NCBI GenBank assembly: GCA_964590005.1 | Contig: CAZPVJ010000161.1 | Span: forward strand, 5,236 to 69,235 | DNA: 64,000 nucleotides | Direction of reading: 5' to 3' | Origin: CALJFL01 sp964590005 | GTDB lineage: Bacteria > Pseudomonadota > Gammaproteobacteria > Pseudomonadales > Halieaceae | Shown here: positions 1 through 7,548 of the stretch, piece after piece | Layout: each line of letters starts with the position of its first letter | How positions within the stretch are numbered: position 1 is the first letter of the stretch | Position numbers and translations under genes: made by a program | The notes under the pieces: generated by a model | What the model was told of the DNA's origin: nothing | Databases searched by the model: none | What the model saw: only the letters and a program-made list of their open reading frames with translations

Positions 1-4
1 AGCG

Positions 5-1231
5 ATGCAGGCTATCGACCTGACCGATGAAGCGTTTTTGCGTGAGCCGCACGCTGCCTATGCGCTCGGGCGACAGCATGAGCCTGTCTACAAGGTACCC
101 GGACAGGACCTGGTGATGGTTTTCGGGTATGACCAGGTACTCGAGGCCCTGATGAAACCCACCGTGTTTTCCAGTCGTAATGAAGAAGCGTTGCTCGGTC
201 CCTCCATTCACAATCCAAAGTGCCAGGCGATTTACGAGCAGGGTTGGCCGCAGGTTGAGACCCTGTTGACCAATGATCCGCCGTCCCACACCCGCTTCAA
301 GAAGCTGGTTAATCGCGCATTTACACGAGAGCGCGTGGCCGGGATGGCCGACCACATCACCGCCATGGTGGATGGGTTGATAGACGACTTTATTGACCGT
401 GGACACTGCGAGTTTGTCAGCCAGTTCGCCATACCCTTGCCCTGCATCGTGATAGCCCAGCAACTCGGTATTGATGAGGCGGATGTGCCCAAGGTAAAAG
501 CCTGGAGTGATGCGTTTATCGAGTTGATCGGATCTGAACTGACCGCTGAGCAGCAAGAGGAGCGGGCTCACAAGGTGGTCGAGTTTCAGCGTTATATGAA
601 GGCGCGAATCGACGAGAGGCGCGCGCAGCCAAGGGAGGATATGCTCACTGACCTGGTCAATGCCAGGGTCGACGACGAGCGGCCGCTGGATGAAGCTGAG
701 CTGCTAAGCGTGGCTCAGCAGATGCTGGTAGCGGCCAACACCACCACATCGCATATGTTGTCCGGAGGTATACTGACCCTCATCGATAATCCGGATCAAT
801 ATGCGAAGGTATGTGCTAATGCGGACCTTATCCCCAACATGGTCGAAGAGTTACTGCGTCTGCAAACACCGACTCAGGGCATGTGGCGGCGTGCGGTCGA
901 AGACACCGAGTTGGGTGGTGTAAGCATTCCAGCCGGGACCATGTTGGTCCTGATGTATACCTCGGCCAACCGCGATGAGAAATATTTTCCCGATCCTGAT
1001 AGATTTGATATCGAACGGGATTTCTCAACGGCGCACGTGGCTTTCAGCCGAGGGATTCATACCTGTATTGGTATGATGCTGGCCAGACAGGAGTTGGTGT
1101 GTGCGTTTCGGCGGATTTTCACCCGAATGGGTGATATCAGGCTGACCGAGGGGAGCGAGCGCCCCGAATATGTGCCCAGCCTGTTATTCCGAGGGCTGGA
1201 AACGCTCGATATATCATTCAATAAAACCTAG
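5..1231 (+). CDS. Cytochrome P450 monooxygenase (soluble, bacterial class)
   Basis: A 408-residue bacterial P450 that would hydroxylate or epoxidise a small hydrophobic substrate in the cytoplasm, using electrons from a ferredoxin. Visible marks are the I-helix AANTTTSHM stretch (oxygen activation), the K-helix ExxR in EELLRLQTP near residue 282, and the heme loop FSRGIHTCIG with the thiolate ligand at Cys354. Length is normal, and the N-terminal IDLTDEAFLREPHAAYA segment is typical for the family, so the first ATG is close to the true start; the ribosome-binding site lies outside the window and a slightly earlier start is possible. The stop is 14 nt before a ThuA-like gene, so the two are probably co-transcribed. 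No redox partner is adjacent; the nearest ferredoxin gene is at 19493. The substrate is unknown. Confidence 0.93.
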   Translation: MQAIDLTDEAFLREPHAAYALGRQHEPVYKVPGQDLVMVFGYDQVLEALMKPTVFSSRNEEALLGPSIHNPKCQAIYEQGWPQVETLLTNDPPSHTRFKKLVNRAFTRERVAGMADHITAMVDGLIDDFIDRGHCEFVSQFAIPLPCIVIAQQLGIDEADVPKVKAWSDAFIELIGSELTAEQQEERAHKVVEFQRYMKARIDERRAQPREDMLTDLVNARVDDERPLDEAELLSVAQQMLVAANTTTSHMLSGGILTLIDNPDQYAKVCANADLIPNMVEELLRLQTPTQGMWRRAVEDTELGGVSIPAGTMLVLMYTSANRDEKYFPDPDRFDIERDFSTAHVAFSRGIHTCIGMMLARQELVCAFRRIFTRMGDIRLTEGSERPEYVPSLLFRGLETLDISFNKT

Positions 1232-1245
1232 AAGCGAGAAGTGTA

Positions 1246-1995
1246 ATGGCAGGGAAGAGAAGAGATGTTTACCTGGTCTGTGGTGGGGATTATCACGACT
1301 TTGACTTTGCTCGTCTGGAGTTGCTGAAGCTATTGGCAGAGCACGACCATGTCAGGGTAAAAGTCAGCAGCGATTACTCGGATATCGCGGGTATGTGCGA
1401 GGCAGATCTCCTGATTACCTATACCTGCAATATTGTTCCCGATAAAGCGGGCCAGGCAGCGCTCAAGGCCTATGTCGAGGGCGGTGGTAAATGGTATGCC
1501 TTGCACGCCACCAATTCAGTGCTTGAGTGGGTGAGCCATGATCCGCCCGTGCTGAAAGCGCCGCGCGACGAGAAGGACTTTATGGAGACACTGGGAAGCC
1601 AGTTTTTGGGGCACCCGCCGGTAGATACCTACCGGGTTGATGTCAGCGATCCTGATCATCCGCTGGTTGCGGGCATTGAGCCATTTGACACCGTCGACGA
1701 ACTGTACCTTTCAGAATATCACGGCGAGTCCAAGGCGCTGTTGCACACACACTTCAACGGTAAGGTGGATGCCTTTCAGGATGGCGACTGGGAAAACGAT
1801 GACCCGCACCTGGTCTGCTACCTGAAAAACCAGGGCAAGGGAGAGGTGCTTTACCTCACGCTGGGGCACTGTCGCTCCACCTATGATATGCAGCCGATGG
1901 TGGAGGAATATCCGGCCATTGAGCGCTGCAGTTGGGAACTGCCCGTGTACTACGAGCTACTACGCCGGGGTATTCGCTGGGGTATCGGCGCCTGA
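1246..1995 (+). CDS. ThuA-like domain protein
   Basis: A 249-residue cytoplasmic protein of the ThuA family (trehalose-utilisation type, class I glutamine-amidotransferase-like fold). The order is a first beta strand (DVYLVCGGDYHDF), the DLLITYTC strand, GGGKWYALHATNS in the middle, and a C-terminal YLTLGHCRSTYDMQP segment characteristic of ThuA-like proteins. No nucleophilic elbow Cys typical of true amidotransferases is evident. It follows the P450 by 14 nt with an AAGCGAGAAG stretch ahead of ATG. A second ThuA-like gene at 18007 also sits in a P450 operon, which argues for a role in the same oxidative pathway rather than in sugar use. Family assignment is firm; the function is not known. 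Confidence 0.85.
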   Translation: MAGKRRDVYLVCGGDYHDFDFARLELLKLLAEHDHVRVKVSSDYSDIAGMCEADLLITYTCNIVPDKAGQAALKAYVEGGGKWYALHATNSVLEWVSHDPPVLKAPRDEKDFMETLGSQFLGHPPVDTYRVDVSDPDHPLVAGIEPFDTVDELYLSEYHGESKALLHTHFNGKVDAFQDGDWENDDPHLVCYLKNQGKGEVLYLTLGHCRSTYDMQPMVEEYPAIERCSWELPVYYELLRRGIRWGIGA

Positions 1996-2011
1996 GTCAC
2001 ACCCTGGATCA

Positions 2012-2046
2012 GCTAACGCCCGGAGATTCTTCAGCCGGGCGCTAGC
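2012..2046. terminator. Inverted repeat between convergent genes, possible bidirectional terminator
   Basis: A 12-base arm (GCTAACGCCCGG, 2012-2023) pairs with 2035-2046 with one mismatch around an 11-base loop. It lies between the convergent ThuA-like and alcohol dehydrogenase genes, and the right arm overlaps the last codons of the dehydrogenase. No clear U-run follows on either strand, so intrinsic termination is only possible, not shown. Confidence 0.4.
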
Positions 2047-3056
2047 ATAATCTTGCAGTGGTCGTTGGGCTTGCGCAGACCCTCAAAAGCCTCGGCGAAC
2101 TGATCGTAGCCAACAGTGCCCGTGCACATGGCACTGACGTCTACCCGATCGGTAGCCATGAGTCCGGCAATCAGTTCAAAGTCTTCCTTGTGATAGGACA
2201 AGACGAAGCGAGCCACCAGTTCTTTAGCCATTGCGGCCGCGGGCACGAAAAAGTCCTGCCGCGCGCAAAAGCCAACAATAATAAGCTCTGAGCCGTAAGC
2301 GGCAATGTCGATGGCCTGGGCGATCATCCCGGGTATGCCAACGCATTCGAAAATTATGTCTGGCGGTCCACCGGCGATCCGCGCAAATTCAGCAGCAACA
2401 TCTTCTACCGCGTTAGGATCTATCGTTGCAGTGGCGCCGTAATCCAGCGAGGTCTTATTGCGTAACTCTTCTGGCTCACTGACGATAATATTAAAGCCAC
2501 CCATAAAGCGTGCCCAGTAAGCCACCGACAGCCCCACGGGGCCGGCTCCAATAACCAGTATATTTTTGCCGTGCAGGGACGACGCCATTTTGGCCGCGTG
2601 GAGGCCGACTGCCATGGGCTCGATCAGCGCCCCTTCAACCCAGCCAAGACTATCGGGAAGCATGATCGAATTATGGGTGTCGAGGCAAACGTAATCAGCG
2701 AAACCGCCGGGAAGCTGCATGCCCACGACGGTGAGCTCCGCACACTGCCATGGTCGCCCGGCCCGACAGGGGTTACATTGCCCGCAGCTATGGAAGGGCA
2801 GGCCCGTGACCTTCTGGCCGGTTTTCCAGTTGCCTGCGGCATTCTTGCCAGCCTCGACGACCTCGCCTACGAACTCGTGGCCCAGGATAGTCCCGGCGGG
2901 CAAGGCGCCTTCATGATCTTCCGTGCCATGCAGGTCGGTGCCGCAGATGCCGCAGCGTTTCACGGCGATAACAACTTGATTGTCCCCGGGCGTCGGATCA
3001 TCTACCGACTCAATAGTCATCGATTTACCGGGACCTTGAAATACCGCCGCTTTCAT
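2031..3056 (-). CDS. Zinc-dependent MDR-family alcohol dehydrogenase
   Basis: A 341-residue NAD(P)-dependent medium-chain dehydrogenase of the threonine/butanediol dehydrogenase type. The N-terminal catalytic domain has CGICGTDLHG (catalytic zinc Cys) and GHEFVGEV (GHE motif); the structural zinc loop CGQCNPCRAGRPWQC carries four cysteines; the Rossmann motif reads VIGAGPVGLSVA. I place the start at 3056 (MKAAVF...) because a GGGGTGGA ribosome-binding site lies just upstream; a longer reading to 3155 adds 33 residues with no family resemblance. It is divergent from a Rieske oxygenase, so it may oxidise an alcohol or dihydrodiol made by that enzyme (inference). Confidence 0.9.
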   Translation of the reverse strand: MKAAVFQGPGKSMTIESVDDPTPGDNQVVIAVKRCGICGTDLHGTEDHEGALPAGTILGHEFVGEVVEAGKNAAGNWKTGQKVTGLPFHSCGQCNPCRAGRPWQCAELTVVGMQLPGGFADYVCLDTHNSIMLPDSLGWVEGALIEPMAVGLHAAKMASSLHGKNILVIGAGPVGLSVAYWARFMGGFNIIVSEPEELRNKTSLDYGATATIDPNAVEDVAAEFARIAGGPPDIIFECVGIPGMIAQAIDIAAYGSELIIVGFCARQDFFVPAAAMAKELVARFVLSYHKEDFELIAGLMATDRVDVSAMCTGTVGYDQFAEAFEGLRKPNDHCKIMLAPG

Positions 3057-3108
3057 AATTCCACCCCTGGCTACAGCCTCTTGCAGAGCGGAGATACTAG
3101 CATAGTTA

Positions 3109-3128
3109 AAAACCGAATGGCCGGTTTT
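3109..3128. promoter_or_regulatory. Palindrome in divergent promoter region
   Basis: AAAACCG and CGGTTTT form 7-base arms around a 6-base spacer, midway between the divergent alcohol dehydrogenase and Rieske oxygenase starts. Its size and place fit an operator serving both genes; the TetR regulator at 4599 is the nearest candidate binder. Not otherwise supported. Confidence 0.3.
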
Positions 3129-3191
3129 ATTTGCAGGGTAGGGCCGACCTGTCATAATGGGGTCCGCAGTATCATTTACCGGAGCAATCCC

Positions 3192-4583
3192 ATGTCAAAA
3201 AGTACCGCAGCCAGCCAGCAACCTGGCGAGGCCCGTTGTCACGGCCGTCCCTACAGCGACATGCTGGCCGAGGAGACACGGGAAATACCTGATGTCATCG
3301 CCACCGACCGATACCGTTACCTGGGCGACGAAGATCTTCCCGTGGAGCGCTACATTGGTGAAGACTTCTTCCGGCGAGAGGCGGAAAAAATGTGGCCACG
3401 GGTCTGGCAGATGGTATGTCGACTCGAGGATATTCCCAATCCAGGTGACTATATCGTTTACGACCTGTTGGACTGGTCGGTGCTGGTGGTCCGAAGCGAT
3501 GCCGATACCGTGCAGGCTTACTACAATTCATGCCTGCACCGCGGTCGGCAATTGGCGACGGAAGCCGGCAGTGGCAGGGCGTTTACCTGTCCCTACCATG
3601 GGTTTTCCTGGAACCTCGATGGCTCATTACGGCATATCCCTTGCGAATGGGATTTTCCGCATCTTGAGAACCGCGATATGAACCTGCCGAAAGTGAAAAC
3701 CGACACCTGGGGCGGCTTCGTGTTTATCAACTTCGATGATGATTGCGTCTCGCTGGCCGAGTACCTGAAGCCGTATCCGGAAGTCTTTGAGCGTTGGGCG
3801 CTGGAAGACTGCACCAAGGTTGTTCACGTGGCCAAGATTGTCCCTGCCAACTGGAAAGTTGTGGCCGAGGCCTTTATGGAGTCACTGCACGCCCGCCAGA
3901 CACACCCGCAAATTCTTCCATTCTCTGCGGACACCAATGCCCGCTACGATATATTAGGCGATCACACCAACCTCAGTATCACGCCAATGGGTGAACCCAG
4001 CCCACATTTGTATCAAACCGGCCGCAAACCCAAGGACCAGGAAGTGCTGGATTCGCTGTTGAGCGGTTCGGGCCGGGTTACCGGCGATTCTCGGCTGATG
4101 GTGCCCGAGGGGCAAAGCGTTCGCGGTTTTATGGCGGAAATGAGCCGACAGGGTTTTCAGGAAGAAGATGGCCGCGACTATTCACACGCCACCGACGCCG
4201 AGATGCTGGATGCAATGACCTTCAATGTGTTCCCTAACTTCTCACCCTGGGGAGGTTATCCACCCAATGTCATTTACCGTTGGCGCCCCAATGGTTGGGA
4301 TGTGGATTCGACGCTGATGGAAGTCATGTTGCTAAAGCGCAATCCACTGGAAGGAGAGCCATTGCAGCGTGCGGAGGTCCATTTTCTGGAGGAGGACGAG
4401 CCCTGGGGTAACGCGGAGGAGTTGGACGCACTGGGCCCAATTTTTGACCAGGACATGGCCAATCTGCCGTTTGTGCAGAAGGGGATGAAAACGTCCCGTT
4501 CTGGCGTGGTTTCACTGGCCAACTACCAGGAAGTCAGGATTCGTCATTTCCACCAGGTCATGGATCGCTACCTGGAAGACTGA
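3192..4583 (+). CDS. Rieske non-heme iron oxygenase, large (alpha-type) subunit
   Basis: A 463-residue aromatic-ring-hydroxylating-type oxygenase. The Rieske 2Fe-2S cluster ligands are C114 and H116 (CLHRG) and C133 and H136 (CPYHG). The mononuclear iron site is in the C-terminal domain, in the segment VAEAFMESLHARQTHP with the two histidines four residues apart. Start chosen at 3192 because GGAG lies 7 nt before the ATG; the open frame continues upstream to 2571 only as antisense of the dehydrogenase. No small beta subunit or dedicated reductase is adjacent, so it is probably an alpha-only terminal oxygenase using electron carriers from elsewhere. The substrate is not deducible. Confidence 0.92.
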   Translation: MSKSTAASQQPGEARCHGRPYSDMLAEETREIPDVIATDRYRYLGDEDLPVERYIGEDFFRREAEKMWPRVWQMVCRLEDIPNPGDYIVYDLLDWSVLVVRSDADTVQAYYNSCLHRGRQLATEAGSGRAFTCPYHGFSWNLDGSLRHIPCEWDFPHLENRDMNLPKVKTDTWGGFVFINFDDDCVSLAEYLKPYPEVFERWALEDCTKVVHVAKIVPANWKVVAEAFMESLHARQTHPQILPFSADTNARYDILGDHTNLSITPMGEPSPHLYQTGRKPKDQEVLDSLLSGSGRVTGDSRLMVPEGQSVRGFMAEMSRQGFQEEDGRDYSHATDAEMLDAMTFNVFPNFSPWGGYPPNVIYRWRPNGWDVDSTLMEVMLLKRNPLEGEPLQRAEVHFLEEDEPWGNAEELDALGPIFDQDMANLPFVQKGMKTSRSGVVSLANYQEVRIRHFHQVMDRYLED

Positions 4584-4598
4584 GGCGGGCCGTTAACC

Positions 4599-5267
4599 CT
4601 ACGGGGTGTTGTGGCGCAGAATAAAATCGGTCACGGCGCCGTCGTGCTTGCCACTCTCGGCTGCCTCGAACATCTCCCGAACCCTGATCTTGATGTACTG
4701 CACCAGGTTTTCCTGGCGCCGTTTGGCGTCCCGGGATAATTTGTTCAGTGCCATGCCCTCAAAGGCGAACTGGCATACGTCCATGGCCAGGTCGAACAGC
4801 GGGCCGGTGTCCTGCCATTCTGGAAAAGTCCGATGAATAGTTTCGCGCCAGCGATCTTCGAATTTGCGGGTGCCCAGACGCATCACGGTTTTTAGCTCGG
4901 GATCAGTACGCGAGGCAACGAGTAGTTCGTGATGGGCGGTGAAGTATTTGGTGTGCAGATGCTTCCAGTAGATATCCAGTCCCCGGTCCAATCGTTCATC
5001 GGCATTTTTGAGAGTGCGATCCACGTCGCGCACGAAGGCGTCGATACGCACGTCGATGATGTGGTCCACCACCGAACTGAGCAGGCTCTGCTTGGAAGGG
5101 AAGTGGTGAATCATTGCGCCGCGAGAGACTTTGGCCCGGTCTGCTATCTTCTTGGTCGATGTATTGGCATAGCCGTAGTCGTAAATGCAATCCACGGTCG
5201 CCTTTAGCGTGAGGTTTCTGGTCTTCTCGCTTTTCTCTTCTTGTTTGGTACGTGTTTTCGTTGTCAT
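4599..5267 (-). CDS. TetR/AcrR family transcriptional regulator
   Basis: A 222-residue regulator. The N-terminal helix-turn-helix is clear at about residues 20-65 (TLKATVDCIYDYGYANTST, then KIADRAKVSRGAMIHHF), with a basic extension before it. The all-helical C-terminal ligand domain is not recognisable in detail. It is convergent with the Rieske gene (16 nt apart) and upstream of nothing on its own strand. By analogy it would repress the neighbouring alcohol dehydrogenase/Rieske pair until a ligand binds, but this is inference from position. No strong ribosome-binding site precedes the ATG. Confidence 0.88.
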   Translation of the reverse strand: MTTKTRTKQEEKSEKTRNLTLKATVDCIYDYGYANTSTKKIADRAKVSRGAMIHHFPSKQSLLSSVVDHIIDVRIDAFVRDVDRTLKNADERLDRGLDIYWKHLHTKYFTAHHELLVASRTDPELKTVMRLGTRKFEDRWRETIHRTFPEWQDTGPLFDLAMDVCQFAFEGMALNKLSRDAKRRQENLVQYIKIRVREMFEAAESGKHDGAVTDFILRHNTP

Positions 5268-5424
5268 TTCGTTGCTGCCGCAGCAAAGGGATAAAAAAAA
5301 CAGGCTGGTCCGTCTGTCTTTTTGCCTATGCTACCGCGTTGCTCACGAAAACGACAGTGCAGACTGTGGAGGGGGCGGGCGCCCAACCCCGTTGTGGCGC
5401 CCCAGCGCGGCTGCCATGGCCAGG

Positions 5425-7356
5425 TTAGCCTGGAGGGGTATACCAGATAGGCGAGGTGTAAGCGCGTTCCTGTAGTTCCGCGGGTACATCCTCAGGTAGC
5501 GCCGCGCCATAGCGCGCCGCGTCATACGTCGTCCATCGAGGTGTGGCGACCTGCAGCACGCGCAGGTAGTAGAAGGCTTCCTGCTTAGCGTCAAAGTCCG
5601 GATCCTGCCACCCGGTAGCCAGGCTGGCAGCGCCGGATTTACTGTCATAGGTGGCCTGGGCGATATCCACAGTGGACGGTAACGGGGGCACCAGGCCAGT
5701 AGCGGGGTCTATGCTGCGATCGCCTGACCAGGCCACGTCGTAGATTTTTTCTTTCGGCTCGCCATCTTCACCCAGCCAGCCTTTGACCACCTGTACGCGA
5801 TCCAGGCCGGCACCGAGCGGGTCTTTTTTGGCAATGATGACGAACTCGGGTGCGCCCGCGCCCTCGGGAGCACGTTGCAGGTCGCTACCCATGGGCACAG
5901 CCACCTCATAGCCGCGCACTGCCAGATCGGGTTCCCGGTGCAGGTCTGTGGGTAGATTCCAACCACCAAAGAATCGGACCGCGATTCTAGGGCCCGTACT
6001 GGCGTAAACCTCGCGGCGAGCCAATGCATCGTAAATGGCCTCTCGGGTATTGTCGCTCGCCCAGACCGCGGCGTATCCGGATGCCGCCAGATTGCGGTTT
6101 GGCCAGAGGGCACCGCCCATTTTATTGCTCAGTCTGTCGATTGACGGTTCGGAATCGAAAAACTTGCCATAGAAGTTGTCACTGTCGGCAGTGGCCAGTG
6201 ACGTATGCGCATCGGTGCTGCCTATCATCCCCAATTTGAAAGGATTGGTGCCCAACTCCCGACCAAGTTTCAGTCCTGTTTTGAGCACCGGGCGGGCATA
6301 CTCATGAGCGAGTGATTCCAGCTTGCCCTGTTCTTCACGCGGGGTCATGGCGATATTGGTTTCGTCCCAGTTTTCGAAGTCGGCAAACGGGTCATCGGGA
6401 GACAGCAGTGGGTGGGACTCGGAATCGCCCTTTACCTGTGTCATTTCGTAAACCGGTTCCCAGCGCATACGGGATCTGGCGTAGTCCTCTGTCATGGGTT
6501 CTCCGTTGCCCTGGGCTTCCGCGAACATCAATCCGTCAGAAAGATTGCCATTGTGAGGAATAGCCATGACGTTGCCGGCCGTTGTATCAACGTAGGACTG
6601 TAACGCTGCCCATAGCTCCTCCGGATTCCTGCCCATGGTCGACGGGTAAGGGATATGCTGCAGCGTTTTCGCAGGCCCGTCCCGGAACACGACATTACGG
6701 TGCAGGTTGCGACCGTCAATCATTGAGGTCCACTCGTAACCAATCAGGGCGGTAAATTCCCCTGGCTTGTTGTGTTCCTCGGCAGCGTCGTTAACTTCCT
6801 GCCAGATGTTTTTACTGAATGCAGCAGGGATGGCATCACCGTAGTTGACCGTGCGCGCAATACTGCCCACGAAGTCATTGATTACCTCGGGGATGTTGTT
6901 TTCTGCCAGCAGTTTTTGCCAACGCTTTGCCGGCTCGGCCTGAAGCAGGAGCTCGTTTTCTCTGGAGAGCTCGCGCATTACGCCCATAAACTCCGCGTGG
7001 TCGGAGACCATCAGGAAATCCAGTGGGCGTTCCAGTTGTGCTTCCAGGCCGCCACTGGATTGCAGCTTTTTCCCGGCGGCAAAAGCATAGGTATCTGCCG
7101 GAGTCAGGTTCTTATTGCCAAAAGAAAATGCATCAAAGGACAGGTTTGAGTGCACGTGTAAGTCGCCCCATAGCAACTGGGTTGATTCGCTGCTGTTCTC
7201 GTCCTCGGTGATTGACTCCGGTTCCGCCTGAGGCGCCTGCGCTACCACGGCTGTATCCGTTTCTGTTGCATCCTGGCAACCGCCCAGTGACAGCAGGAAA
7301 GCCGTCATTATCAGGGTAAGGTGTGCAGCGGAGAAAGAAGGTCTGGTGCGAATCAT
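5425..7356 (-). CDS. DUF3604 domain lipoprotein (copy 1)
   Basis: A 643-residue DUF3604 protein, probably anchored to a membrane by lipid: the N-terminus has a hydrophobic stretch ending LSLGGC, a lipobox. Metal-binding motifs like those of PHP-type hydrolases are spaced along it: WGDLHVHSNLS, SDHAEFMG, AIPHNGN and GSTDAHTS. Start set at 7356 because AGGA lies 7 nt upstream; the frame runs to 7404 without such a signal. It is divergent from a cytochrome c/PQQ quinoprotein 192 bp away, and a second DUF3604 gene (49792) also sits near a quinoprotein. The family has no established biochemical activity; a hydrolytic metal centre is inference from the motifs. Confidence 0.9.
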   Translation of the reverse strand: MIRTRPSFSAAHLTLIMTAFLLSLGGCQDATETDTAVVAQAPQAEPESITEDENSSESTQLLWGDLHVHSNLSFDAFSFGNKNLTPADTYAFAAGKKLQSSGGLEAQLERPLDFLMVSDHAEFMGVMRELSRENELLLQAEPAKRWQKLLAENNIPEVINDFVGSIARTVNYGDAIPAAFSKNIWQEVNDAAEEHNKPGEFTALIGYEWTSMIDGRNLHRNVVFRDGPAKTLQHIPYPSTMGRNPEELWAALQSYVDTTAGNVMAIPHNGNLSDGLMFAEAQGNGEPMTEDYARSRMRWEPVYEMTQVKGDSESHPLLSPDDPFADFENWDETNIAMTPREEQGKLESLAHEYARPVLKTGLKLGRELGTNPFKLGMIGSTDAHTSLATADSDNFYGKFFDSEPSIDRLSNKMGGALWPNRNLAASGYAAVWASDNTREAIYDALARREVYASTGPRIAVRFFGGWNLPTDLHREPDLAVRGYEVAVPMGSDLQRAPEGAGAPEFVIIAKKDPLGAGLDRVQVVKGWLGEDGEPKEKIYDVAWSGDRSIDPATGLVPPLPSTVDIAQATYDSKSGAASLATGWQDPDFDAKQEAFYYLRVLQVATPRWTTYDAARYGAALPEDVPAELQERAYTSPIWYTPPG

Positions 7357-7381
7357 TTTATTGTCCTGCCGTATCATTTCG

Positions 7382-7406
7382 CTATGCTTTAAGGCATTGA
7401 GCATAG
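7382..7406. promoter_or_regulatory. Inverted repeat in divergent promoter region
   Basis: CTATGC (7382-7387) and GCATAG (7401-7406) form an inverted repeat around 13 bases, between the divergent DUF3604 and quinoprotein genes. Its position would suit a shared operator; there is no independent support. Confidence 0.22.
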
Positions 7407-7548
7407 TCGTGAATGAGAGGGATTGTAAGCCTCAATACACGCCCGCTTCCGTCTGGTTGTTTGTCGCTGGAATCATGGGCGGAAAATATCGCAAATCACG
7501 GGCGGCTTCTGTATCTTGTGAACAGCTTTGTAGTGGGAGAATAATAAA

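Noticed and set aside
2571..3191. Long N-terminal extension of the Rieske oxygenase frame on the plus strand
   Set aside because: It runs antisense to the zinc alcohol dehydrogenase, has no family resemblance, and a GGAG site supports the start at 3192.
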